Part shown: one piece after another, positions 45,640-53,048 of the stretch | Layout of the letters: each line of letters starts with the position of its first letter | Position numbering within the stretch: the stretch's first letter is position 1 | Assembly: GCF_013297935.1 (NCBI RefSeq) | Contig: NZ_JAAFIX010000005.1 | Coordinates: 124,001-188,000, forward strand | DNA: 64,000 nt | Origin: Rhodoferax sp. | GTDB taxonomy: Bacteria > Pseudomonadota > Gammaproteobacteria > Burkholderiales > Burkholderiaceae_C | Direction of reading: 5' to 3' | The notes under the pieces: generated by a model | What the model was told of the DNA's origin: nothing | Seen by the model: only the letters and a program-made list of their open reading frames with translations | Database searches by the model: none | Program-made: the position numbers and the translations under genes

Positions 45640-47119
45640 TTTCGATGAGCTTGGCGTGAATGCCGCCGAACCCGCCATTGCTCATGCACAACACATGGTC
45701 GCCCGGCTGCAGGGCGGCTGCGACCTGTGCGAGCACGGCGTCAATGCTGTCACCGACTTGCGCTCGGGCGCCCATGGGGGCCAGCGCCTCAACAGCATCC
45801 CAGCCCAGGCCGCCACTGTGGCAGAAGGCGAGGTCGGCTTCTTCCAGACTCCAAGGGAGCTGGCTTTTCATGGCGCCCAGCTTCATGGTGTTGGAGCGCG
45901 GCTCGAACACGGCCAGAATGCGCGCCGCCCCCACCTGCCGGCGCAGGCCGTTCACCGTGGTGCGGATGGCGGTGGGGTGGTGGGCAAAGTCGTCGTAAAT
46001 TGTGACCGGCGCGCTGTCGGGCCGGCTTGCCAGTGGGGCGTGGGCGCGCACTTCCATGCGGCGCTTGACGTTCACGAATTGGCCCAGTGCTTCGGCGGCG
46101 ACGGCGGGTGACACGCCCACATGCTCGGCTGCGGCGATGGCGGCCAAGGCGTTGAGCTGGTTGTGCACGCCATTCAGGCTCCATTGCACACTTGCGACTT
46201 CGCGCCCTTGGTGCAAGACGGCAAAGTCGTGCGGCTCGCCGACCGCCGAGAAGTCGCTCACGGCCGCGCCGAAGCTGCGTTGTTCGCTCCAGCAGCCTTG
46301 GTGCAGTACGCGGGTGAGGCTTTCTTCGAGCCCGTTGACCACCACGCGGCCGGTGCCGGGCACGGTGCGCACGAGGTGGTGGAATTGCCGTTCGATGGCG
46401 GCGAGGTCGTCAAAGATGTCGGCGTGGTCGAATTCGAGGTTGTTCAGGATGGCGGTGCGGGGGCGGTAGTGCACGAACTTGCTGCGTTTATCGAAGAAGG
46501 CGGTGTCGTATTCGTCGGCTTCTATGACAAATAGCGGGCGCTCGCTTGGCGTTGTACGGCGGGCAGGCAAAACGCTCTGCTCCGTGTCCCCCGCCCGCTT
46601 TGCGGGCTCCTCCCTGACCTGCGCAGAGCCCTTTGCCTCCCCGCCTCCCAGGCGGGCGGAGATACCGAAATTCAGCGGCACGCCGCCTACCAGGAAACCG
46701 GGTTGCAAGCCGGCGTACTCCAACACCCACGCGAGCATGCTGGTGGTGGTGGTTTTGCCGTGGGTGCCGGCGACGGCCAGCACATGGCGGCCTTGGAGCA
46801 CATGCTCGGCCAGCCATTGCGGGCCGCTGGTGTAGGGGGCGCCCGCGTCCAGAATGGCTTCCATGAGCGGGAATTTGGGGCTGCCGTCGGCCAGTCGGGC
46901 GCGGCTGACGACGTTGCCGATGACGAACATGTCGGGCTGCAAGGCCATTTGTTCGGCACCGAAGCCTTCCATCAGCTCAATGCCCAGGGCGCGGAGTTGA
47001 TCGCTCATCGGGGGGTAAACGCCGGCGTCGCAGCCGGTGACTTGGTGGCCCGCTTCGCGGGCCAGTGCGGCCAGGCCACCCATGAAGGTGCCACAAATGC
47101 CCAAGATATGAATATGCAT
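45623..47119 (-). CDS. mpl: UDP-MurNAc:L-alanyl-gamma-D-glutamyl-meso-DAP ligase
   Basis: Recycling ligase that reattaches the murein tripeptide to UDP-MurNAc. MHIHILGICGTFMGGLAALA, ATP loop [58 protein letters not shown] and FEPRSNTMK are canonical for Mpl. 498 aa versus 457 in E. coli: a 36-residue charged insert (AKGSAQVREEPAKRAGDTEQ and following) interrupts the segment just before VIEADEYD. ATG 47119 is set by homology. The C-terminal LQKS and stop derive from a repeat copy. AmpD, elsewhere in this window, generates its substrate. Confidence 0.95.
   Translation of the reverse strand: MHIHILGICGTFMGGLAALAREAGHQVTGCDAGVYPPMSDQLRALGIELMEGFGAEQMALQPDMFVIGNVVSRARLADGSPKFPLMEAILDAGAPYTSGPQWLAEHVLQGRHVLAVAGTHGKTTTTSMLAWVLEYAGLQPGFLVGGVPLNFGISARLGGGEAKGSAQVREEPAKRAGDTEQSVLPARRTTPSERPLFVIEADEYDTAFFDKRSKFVHYRPRTAILNNLEFDHADIFDDLAAIERQFHHLVRTVPGTGRVVVNGLEESLTRVLHQGCWSEQRSFGAAVSDFSAVGEPHDFAVLHQGREVASVQWSLNGVHNQLNALAAIAAAEHVGVSPAVAAEALGQFVNVKRRMEVRAHAPLASRPDSAPVTIYDDFAHHPTAIRTTVNGLRRQVGAARILAVFEPRSNTMKLGAMKSQLPWSLEEADLAFCHSGGLGWDAVEALAPMGARAQVGDSIDAVLAQVAAALQPGDHVLCMSNGGFGGIHAKLIEMLQKS
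46530..46660 (-). other. In-frame insertion in mpl
   Basis: About 110-130 nt encode residues rich in Glu, Lys, Arg and Ala between the ARLGGG and PLFVIEADEYD segments, where MurC/Mpl proteins normally have only a few residues. The DNA carries GCCCGCTTTGCGGGC, a short hairpin-like palindrome. It could be a second repeat class; no other copy was found in this window. Confidence 0.5.
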
Positions 47120-47160
47120 GGCCGGTATTCTACGGGCCGTTTCGGAGCCTCCATTTGGGT

Positions 47161-47217
47161 ATGAATTATGCCGATAGCCCTCGTCACATCTGCGCGAGCA
47201 GCTATTAATTTCAGAGC
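47161..47217 (-). repeat. Dispersed repeat copy, intergenic
   Basis: On the minus strand: GCTCTGAAATTAATAGCTGC, TCGCGCAGATGTGACGAGGG, CTATCGGCATAATTC. It sits between the divergent mpl and the 199-aa protein gene, i.e. in the region where both promoters should be. Confidence 0.8.
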
Positions 47218-47263
47218 AAGTCAACGCATCACAGGGCTTTCTGCGGGCAGGCACAATCTCGGC

Positions 47264-47863
47264 ATGGATGATTTGAAAGAAGAAATTGCCGCGACCGCTG
47301 CCCGCATGGTGGTGGAAGAGGGCTTGGAGTACGGCGCTGCCAAGCGCCGTGCGGTCAAGCAGCTGGGTGTGCCGGCGCGCTCAGGCCTGCCTGACAACGA
47401 CCAGGTCGAGGCCGCCGTGGAGGAGTACATCGCCATTTTTTGTGCCGATACCCAACCGGTCGAATTGCGTGCCTTGCGTGAGCTGGCGGTGCAGTGGATG
47501 CAGCGACTCCAGGAGTTCCGGCCCCACTTGGGTGGAGCTGTTTGGCGTGGCACGGCAACGCGCCGCAGTGATGTTTATCTGCAGTTGTTTTGTGATGATC
47601 CCAAATCGGCGGAGATCATGTTGATTGACAAAGGCGTGCGCTTTGAGGTGCGCTCAGTCCCCGGCCTGCAAGGGGAAATGGTCGATGCCTTGAGCATCCA
47701 CGCCATGTGCGTGCCGTTGGGCGAACATGTCGGGGTGCATTTGCTGGTCAATGACCTGGATGCTGTGCGTGGCGCGCTCCAGCCGGACGGGCGAGGGCGT
47801 TCTCCCCGTGGTAATTTGGCAGCGGTTCAGCGCTTGTTGGAGTCTGATGATGGATCTTCCTGA
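47264..47863 (+). CDS. Uncharacterised conserved-looking protein (199 aa)
   Basis: I do not recognise a named family. Residues 1-50 are helical (MDDLKEEIAATAARMVVEEG, AAKRRAVKQLG), the middle has a mixed fold around QWMQRLQEFRPHLGGAVWRGTATRRSDVYLQLF, and ALSIHAMCVP follows. The WRGTATRxSDVxL segment suggests a nucleotidyltransferase-like strand, but no catalytic GS motif is visible. ATG 47264 begins after the repeat copy; a longer frame starting within the repeat is rejected. It overlaps the TlpA gene, so the two are translationally coupled. Confidence 0.65.
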   Translation: MDDLKEEIAATAARMVVEEGLEYGAAKRRAVKQLGVPARSGLPDNDQVEAAVEEYIAIFCADTQPVELRALRELAVQWMQRLQEFRPHLGGAVWRGTATRRSDVYLQLFCDDPKSAEIMLIDKGVRFEVRSVPGLQGEMVDALSIHAMCVPLGEHVGVHLLVNDLDAVRGALQPDGRGRSPRGNLAAVQRLLESDDGSS

Positions 47864-48407
47864 AAATTCCGGGGGCAGCGAGTCCGGTGCTCGTCGTCGT
47901 ACGGTGCTGTGGGGTGCCGTCGGCGGGGTGGCGGTGGTGGCGGGCACAGGCCTGTCATGGTGGCGCCAGTCCGGACCCTCTGTGGCGGAGCCTGTGCCCG
48001 GATTTTGGGCTCAGCAGTGGCAAACACCGCAAGATGCCCCGCTGGCCATGCGACAGTTCCAGGGGCGCCCGGTGTTGATTAATTTTTGGGCGACGTGGTG
48101 CCCGCCCTGTGTGGAGGAGCTGCCTCTGCTGGACCGGTTTGCGGCTGCGCAGGGCGACAAGGGTGTGCAGGTGCTTGGGCTGGCCATCGATCGCAAAGAG
48201 GCGGTGATTCCCTTTTTGCAGCGGGTGCCCTTGCGTTTTCCGGTGGCCTTGGCGGGTTTGTCGGGTGCCGATCTCGGGCGCGCCTTGGGGAATTTGGCGG
48301 GCGGGTTGCCGTTCACGGTATTGATTGCTTCCGACGGCGCGGTCGCCCAGCGAAAGATGGGGCGGGTCACCGACGAAGACCTGAGTGCGTGGGCTGCGGT
48401 AAAATAG
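47850..48407 (+). CDS. TlpA/ResA-family thiol-disulfide oxidoreductase
   Basis: Membrane-anchored periplasmic thioredoxin-like protein of 185 aa. One N-terminal membrane segment (about residues 16-33, VLWGAVGGVAVVAGTGLSW). The active site is WATWCPPCVEELP (CPPC), followed by VLGLAIDRKEAVIPFL. It probably keeps apocytochrome or other periplasmic cysteines reduced. GGAG lies 7 nt before ATG 47850; ATG 47847 is also possible. It overlaps the preceding gene by 14 nt. Confidence 0.88.
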   Translation: MDLPENSGGSESGARRRTVLWGAVGGVAVVAGTGLSWWRQSGPSVAEPVPGFWAQQWQTPQDAPLAMRQFQGRPVLINFWATWCPPCVEELPLLDRFAAAQGDKGVQVLGLAIDRKEAVIPFLQRVPLRFPVALAGLSGADLGRALGNLAGGLPFTVLIASDGAVAQRKMGRVTDEDLSAWAAVK

Positions 48408-48578
48408 AGTCTCTCACCTAGCGCTCCACGTGCTTGGAGTGCTGTCCCAAGCCCCTTCGGGGCAATTTTATTTTGACGTTTTTCCAGTCTTTTCCCTTGT
48501 TATGGGTGGAGATATGGTTTTTTGGCGGCGTTTTGCTGTAAATTCGCCGTTTTACAAATGTCGGTTGTTGGAGATTCC
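48408..48578 (+). promoter_or_regulatory. Leader region of accB with an upstream terminator
   Basis: The 171 nt include a terminator GCCCCTTCGGGGC followed by AATTTTATTTT (48451-48474), which would end the tlpA transcript. The remaining 100 nt are AT-rich and should carry the accBC promoter; no pair of hexamers is good enough to name. GGAG at 48570-48573 is the accB ribosome-binding site. Confidence 0.55.
48451..48474 (+). terminator. Intrinsic terminator after the tlpA-like gene
   Basis: A 5-bp GC stem GCCCC/GGGGC with a TTC loop, followed by AATTTTATTTT. Confidence 0.65.
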
Positions 48579-49037
48579 ATGGATTTACGCAAACTCAAAA
48601 CCCTGATCGATCTGGTGTCTGATTCCAATGTCTCGGAGCTGGAAATTACCGAAGCCGAAGGCAAGGTCCGCATCGTGAAGGGTGGTGGTGCTGTGGTTCA
48701 AGGCTATGCGCCTGCACCTCTGTACGCAGCGCCCGTGGCAGCGGCCCCGGCCGGTGCGCCTGTCGCCGCGGCTCCCGTGGCGACTGAGCCCGTTGTCGAG
48801 GCCGGTCACATGGTGAAGTCGCCGATGGTGGGCACTTTCTACCGTTCTTCGGCTCCCGGTGCCAAGCCTTTTGTCGAGGTGGGCGACTCCATCAAGGCAG
48901 GCGAAACCATCTGCATCATCGAAGCGATGAAGATCCTCAACGAGATCGAAGCCGACAAGTCCGGCACCGTGACCAAGATTTTGAGCGACAACGGCCAGGC
49001 GGTGGAATACGGCCAGTCTTTGTTCATCATCGAATAA
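48579..49037 (+). CDS. accB: Acetyl-CoA carboxylase biotin carboxyl carrier protein
   Basis: Carries CO2 as carboxybiotin between the AccC and AccAD subunits in fatty-acid synthesis. An N-terminal MDLRKLKTLIDLVSDSNVSE domain, an Ala/Pro-rich linker (about 50-75) and the biotinyl domain with EAMKILNEIEADKSG (biotin on Lys of EAMK) are present. 152 aa. GGAG lies 5 nt before ATG 48579. It is followed 12 nt later by accC. Confidence 0.97.
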   Translation: MDLRKLKTLIDLVSDSNVSELEITEAEGKVRIVKGGGAVVQGYAPAPLYAAPVAAAPAGAPVAAAPVATEPVVEAGHMVKSPMVGTFYRSSAPGAKPFVEVGDSIKAGETICIIEAMKILNEIEADKSGTVTKILSDNGQAVEYGQSLFIIE

Positions 49038-49049
49038 GACATAGCGCCC

Positions 49050-50399
49050 ATGTTCAAAAAAATTCTGGTCGCCAACCGGGGCGAGATTGCGTTGCGAATC
49101 CAGCGCGCCTGTCGCGAGTTGGGTATCAAAGCGGTGATGGTGTATTCCGAAGCCGACCGCGAAGCCAAGTATGTGAAGCTGGCGGAAGAGGCGGTCTGCA
49201 TCGGGCCGGCCCCGTCCGGGCTGAGCTACCTCAACATGCCCGCCATCATCTCGGCAGCCGAGGTGACCGATGCAGAAGCAATTCACCCCGGCTACGGCTT
49301 TTTGAGTGAAAACGCAGATTTCGCGGAGCGTGTCGAGAAGAGTGGCTTTCAGTTTATCGGCCCCACTCCAGAATCCATCCGCATCATGGGAGACAAAGTC
49401 TCTGCCAAGCAAGCCATGATCCGTGCCGGTGTGCCTTGTGTGCCCGGCTCTGAAGGCGAGTTGCCGGACGACCCAGTGGCCATGAAGCGTATCGCCAAGG
49501 CCGTGGGCTATCCGGTGATCATCAAGGCTGCTGGCGGTGGTGGCGGGCGCGGTATGCGCGTGGTCCACACCGAGGCTGCATTGGTGAATGCGGTGGCGAT
49601 GACCAAGGCTGAAGCCGGCGCTGCCTTTAATAATCCGGCGGTTTACATGGAGAAGTTTCTCCAGAATCCGCGGCACATTGAAATCCAGATTCTGGCGGAC
49701 AAGCACAAGAACGCGGTGTACCTAGGTGAGCGCGATTGCTCGATGCAGCGTCGCCACCAGAAGGTGCTGGAAGAGTCTCCCGCGCCCGGTATCAACCGCA
49801 AGCTGATCGAGCGCATCGGCGAGCGTTGCGTGAATGCGTGCAAGAAAATCGGTTACCGCGGTGCAGGCACTTTTGAGTTCCTGTACGAAGACGGAGAGTT
49901 CTACTTTATTGAAATGAACACCCGTGTTCAGGTGGAGCACCCGGTCACGGAAATGGTCACCGGTATTGACATCGTGAAGACGCAGATCATGGTGGCGGCG
50001 GGCGAGAAGTTGCCCTTTACCCAGCGCCAGATTGAAGTGCGTGGCCATGCAATTGAGTGCCGCGTGAATGCCGAAGATCCGTACAAGTTCACGCCGTCTC
50101 CAGGTCGCGTCACCATGTGGCACGCGCCTGGCGGCCCCGGCGTTCGTGTTGATTCGCACGTGTACACCAACTACTTTGTGCCGCCGAACTACGACTCCAT
50201 GGTCGGCAAGATCATTGTTCACGGTGATACCCGCGAGCAGGCGATGGCGCGCATGCGCACCGCGCTGGCGGAGACCGTGGTGGAGGGTATCAACACCAAC
50301 ATCCCGCTACACCGCGAGTTGATGGTGGATGCCAAGTTCATGGACGGTGGCACCAACATCCATTACCTTGAGCACTGGCTTGAGCAACACAAGCGATAA
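49050..50399 (+). CDS. accC: Biotin carboxylase, acetyl-CoA carboxylase subunit
   Basis: ATP-dependent carboxylation of biotin on Acc[36 protein letters not shown], the Gly-rich ATP lid [33 protein letters not shown], and [20 protein letters not shown] are present. 449 aa, full length. Confidence 0.98.
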   Translation: MFKKILVANRGEIALRIQRACRELGIKAVMVYSEADREAKYVKLAEEAVCIGPAPSGLSYLNMPAIISAAEVTDAEAIHPGYGFLSENADFAERVEKSGFQFIGPTPESIRIMGDKVSAKQAMIRAGVPCVPGSEGELPDDPVAMKRIAKAVGYPVIIKAAGGGGGRGMRVVHTEAALVNAVAMTKAEAGAAFNNPAVYMEKFLQNPRHIEIQILADKHKNAVYLGERDCSMQRRHQKVLEESPAPGINRKLIERIGERCVNACKKIGYRGAGTFEFLYEDGEFYFIEMNTRVQVEHPVTEMVTGIDIVKTQIMVAAGEKLPFTQRQIEVRGHAIECRVNAEDPYKFTPSPGRVTMWHAPGGPGVRVDSHVYTNYFVPPNYDSMVGKIIVHGDTREQAMARMRTALAETVVEGINTNIPLHRELMVDAKFMDGGTNIHYLEHWLEQHKR

Positions 50400-50407
50400 G
50401 GCTTTGC

Positions 50408-51286
50408 ATGTTTGAATTGCGTTTGATGTGTCCCGAAGACCGGGTCGAGAGCCTGAGTGATGCGTTGGACGCACTGGATGCACTGAGTGTGAGCGTGGAA
50501 GACGCGGATGCCCAGACCGATGCGGAGCAGGCGCTGTTTGGCGAGCCCGGCATGCCGCCGCCCAAAGACGGGTGGCAGCGTTCCCGGGTGATCGCCTTGT
50601 TTGCTGAGCGCGTGCAAGCTGACGATGCCTGCAATTTGCTGCAAGCCCAGGATTTCTTTGAGGGTTGCAAGGTTTTAGGTATCGAAGCGTTGGAGGACCA
50701 GGATTGGGTTCGTTTGACCCAATCTCAGTTCGCGCCGGTAGAGATCACGCCTGAGTTTTGGATTGTGCCGACCTGGCATGAGCCCCCTGCCCAGGCCAAA
50801 GAAGTCATTCGCCTTGATCCGGGCCTGGCTTTTGGTACCGGTACGCACCCCACGACACGCATGTGCCTACGCTGGATTGCAGGCCATGGAGCCGCGGGGC
50901 GGGTGCTCGACTACGGTTGCGGCTCCGGCATTTTGGCCATCGGCGCTGCTAAGTTTGGAGCCACCGACGTCATTGCTGTGGATATTGACCAAGCGGCGGT
51001 TGACTCCACCGTGTTGAATGCGCAGGCCAACGAGGTGGCGCTGTCAGCCGGTCTGCCCGAAGCGGCCCAGGGTGAATTCGATGTGGTTCTGGCCAACATT
51101 CTGGCGACCCCTCTGAAGGTGCTGGCGCCACTGCTGTGTGCCCATGTCAAGCCGGGCGGTCACTTGGTGCTGGCTGGCATTTTGGAGCGGCAAGCCGATG
51201 AACTCAAAGCAGCCTACGCACCGTATTGCGCACTGTCGGTGGCGGACTCCGAAGATGGCTGGATCCTGATGACTGCCGTCGTGTAA
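50408..51286 (+). CDS. prmA: Ribosomal protein L11 methyltransferase
   Basis: Trimethylates L11. The N-terminal FELRLMCPEDRVESLSDALD domain binds L11; the C-terminal Rossmann domain has LDPGLAFGTGTHPTTRMCL, the SAM motif VLDYGCGSGILAIGAAKFG and FDVVLANILATPL (NxxA). 292 aa. It starts 9 nt after accC, an arrangement usual in Burkholderiales. Confidence 0.96.
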   Translation: MFELRLMCPEDRVESLSDALDALDALSVSVEDADAQTDAEQALFGEPGMPPPKDGWQRSRVIALFAERVQADDACNLLQAQDFFEGCKVLGIEALEDQDWVRLTQSQFAPVEITPEFWIVPTWHEPPAQAKEVIRLDPGLAFGTGTHPTTRMCLRWIAGHGAAGRVLDYGCGSGILAIGAAKFGATDVIAVDIDQAAVDSTVLNAQANEVALSAGLPEAAQGEFDVVLANILATPLKVLAPLLCAHVKPGGHLVLAGILERQADELKAAYAPYCALSVADSEDGWILMTAVV

Positions 51287-51319
51287 CTGCCGTGTTTGCG
51301 ACCACTACAATGTGACGCA

Positions 51320-52351
51320 ATGAGTCTGATTACCCAATGCCCGGCATGCTCCACGATGTTCAAAGTCGTGCCGGACCAACTGCGTATTTCAGACGGTTGG
51401 GTCCGCTGTGGTCAGTGCGATGAGGTGTTTGATGCCAACGCCAACCTCCACACCGAGGCCTTAGCGCCTGCTGCCGAAGAGTATCCTGCTTCTCCCTTGG
51501 CGCCGACCAGTCCGGATCCTGATTGGGCTGCGTCTTTGCGTTTTGCGTCAGACGATCCTCAGCCTCCCGCTGACACGTCCCCACCGAGTGAAGTCTCTGT
51601 GCCTGTCGAGCCGGATCAACCCTCCACAGAAAATCTGGTGGACGAGTCGGTAGACCGGGAGCTGTTAGATGATTTCTTGTCCCACAGCCCAAAGGCTTTA
51701 GCGCAATCACCCGGTGCAGACATCGAAACACCGCCCCTGGAATCCAACCAAGGGCAGGATTTGGATGGCTTGGGCTCAGCGGCTCCGCGTTACACCCAAG
51801 CTGTGCAGGCTGAAACATCAGAGACGCAAGCAATTTCATTTATGCGGGGTGCCAGGGGTAACGGCTTCTGGCAGCGCACCTGGGTCAAGGCGCTTTTAGG
51901 CGTCGCTGCATGTTTGCTTTTGGTGCTGCTAGTGGCGCAGCACGCCTATACCGAGCGTGACCGGATTGCCGCGTACCAGCCGGAGGTCGTGCCTGCCTTG
52001 GAGCTCATGTGCGAATGGGCGGGGTGCAAACTTGCACCGCTGCAAACGATTGAATCCGTGGTGATTGATAGTTCGTCGTTCACCAAAGTGCGGACGGATC
52101 TTTACCGCTTAAACGTAGCCATCAAGAATGTGGGCGCCGTGCCGGTGTCGCCGCCTTCTTTGGAGCTAACGCTGACGGATCTTCAGGATCAAAGTCTGGT
52201 GCGCAGAATTCTGTCGCCGCAGGAGATCGGTTGGACAGCGCCATCCTTAGGGCCCGGTGCCGAATTCACAGGCACGCTCCCCTTGGCCATTAAAACCTCG
52301 GGCGGTATGGAGCGTATTTCAGGCTATCGCCTTCTGGCTTTTTATCCGTAG
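51320..52351 (+). CDS. Zinc-ribbon and DUF3426-domain membrane protein (343 aa)
   Basis: An N-terminal MJ0042-type zinc ribbon (CPACSTMFKV and VRCGQCDEVFDA, two CxxC pairs) is followed by a long Pro/Glu/Ser-rich linker (about 40-180), one membrane segment (ALLGVAACLLLVLLVAQHA) and a periplasmic DUF3426 domain beginning with YQPEVVPALELMCEWAGCKL. The function is unknown; it is a common partner of prmA and accC in this order. ATG 51320 starts directly at MSLITQCPAC. Confidence 0.85.
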   Translation: MSLITQCPACSTMFKVVPDQLRISDGWVRCGQCDEVFDANANLHTEALAPAAEEYPASPLAPTSPDPDWAASLRFASDDPQPPADTSPPSEVSVPVEPDQPSTENLVDESVDRELLDDFLSHSPKALAQSPGADIETPPLESNQGQDLDGLGSAAPRYTQAVQAETSETQAISFMRGARGNGFWQRTWVKALLGVAACLLLVLLVAQHAYTERDRIAAYQPEVVPALELMCEWAGCKLAPLQTIESVVIDSSSFTKVRTDLYRLNVAIKNVGAVPVSPPSLELTLTDLQDQSLVRRILSPQEIGWTAPSLGPGAEFTGTLPLAIKTSGGMERISGYRLLAFYP

Positions 52352-52368
52352 TCAGAATCACTAGGCGC

Positions 52369-52403
52369 AAAAAAAGCCCGGACCGAAAGGTGCCGGGCTT
52401 TTT
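52369..52403 (+). terminator. Bidirectional terminator between convergent genes
   Basis: The stem AAAAAGCCCGG/CCGGGCTTTTT, extended by ACC/GGT around a GAAA tetraloop, has T-runs on both strands. It lies between the zinc-ribbon gene (+) and the H1-like gene (-). Confidence 0.9.
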
Positions 52404-52421
52404 CTACCTTGGTGAGTCCAA

Positions 52422-52877
52422 TTAGGGCTTGCTGGAGGTAGGGAACGGCCACGCTGCTTGTGGGTTCAGTGTGGTTTGTGCTGAAGGCGCAGCGGCAGGC
52501 TTTGCAGCGGCAGGCTTGGCTGCCTTCTTCGCAGCAGGCTTTTTCGCAGGGGCAGGTTTCTTGGCTGCCGCTGGCTTTTTCGCGGGAGCTGCAGCTTTCT
52601 TGGCTGGAGCGGCTTTCTTCGCGACTACGGCCTTTTTAGCGGGAGCGGCTGCTTTTTTCGCGGGAGCTGCAGCTTTCTTGGCTGGAGCGGCTTTCTTCGC
52701 GACTACGGCCTTTTTAGCGGGAGCGGCTGCTTTTTTCGCAGGAGCCGCAGCTTTCTTGGCTGGAGCGGCTTTCTTCGCGACTACGGCCTTTTTAGCGGGA
52801 ACGGCTGCTTTTTTCGCAGGGGTCGCTTTCTTAGCGGGAGCGGCCTTTTTTGCGGCCGGTTTTTTTGCAGTTGCCAT
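52422..52877 (-). CDS. Histone H1-like, lysine/alanine-rich DNA-binding protein
   Basis: A 151-aa protein built of PAKKAAAPAKK-type repeats, resembling eukaryotic H1 tails, Bordetella BpH1 and Chlamydia HctB. A 26-residue unit (KKAVVAKKAAPAKKAAAPAK and six more) recurs with exact 78-bp DNA periodicity (at 52621, 52699 and 52777). The C-terminal 25 residues (TTLNPQAAWPFPTSSKP) are different and conserved-looking. It should condense or bridge DNA; such proteins often change copy number of repeats between strains. ATG 52877 is chosen because AAGGAG is 6 nt upstream; ATG 52880 has only 3 nt. Confidence 0.87.
   Translation of the reverse strand: MATAKKPAAKKAAPAKKATPAKKAAVPAKKAVVAKKAAPAKKAAAPAKKAAAPAKKAVVAKKAAPAKKAAAPAKKAAAPAKKAVVAKKAAPAKKAAAPAKKPAAAKKPAPAKKPAAKKAAKPAAAKPAAAPSAQTTLNPQAAWPFPTSSKP
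52621..52854 (-). repeat. 78-bp tandem repeat inside the H1-like gene
   Basis: Three start points of the unit (GCGACTACGGCCTTTTTAGC) lie at 52621, 52699 and 52777, 78 bp apart, with near-identical DNA in the first two units. The frame is preserved (26 codons). Recent duplication is likely because synonymous sites also match. Confidence 0.85.
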
Positions 52878-52937
52878 CATGTTCTCCTTGTTCAAGGTGC
52901 AAAGAGCACTCTCTGCTACGTATTTGGCAGAAAGCGA

Positions 52938-52971
52938 TTCATGCCACTGGGCGCTGTCCCAGTGGCATGAA
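52938..52971 (-). repeat. 14-bp perfect inverted repeat between nrdB and the H1-like gene
   Basis: TTCATGCCACTGGG and CCCAGTGGCATGAA with a 6-nt loop (CGCTGT). No T-run follows on either strand, so it is either a mRNA-stabilising hairpin at the end of the nrdAB transcript or an operator for the H1-like gene, 60 nt downstream. Confidence 0.6.
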
Positions 52972-53048
52972 CTTGGTAACGCCAGTCTCTCCCACAGACC
53001 GCACGGTCAAAGAGAGGTGGCGAAAACTGTAACGGCTTCACGAGCAAC

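Noticed and set aside
47120..47254. 45-residue N-terminal extension of mpl
   Set aside because: It runs through a dispersed repeat copy and MHIHILGICGTFMGG is the conserved family start.
48408..48578. Possible riboswitch or biotin-related control element before accB
   Set aside because: Only a terminator-like hairpin and AT-rich sequence are seen; no conserved aptamer pattern was recognised.
52621..52854. Regular repeats resembling an array
   Set aside because: Not a CRISPR: units are contiguous, coding and without unique spacers.
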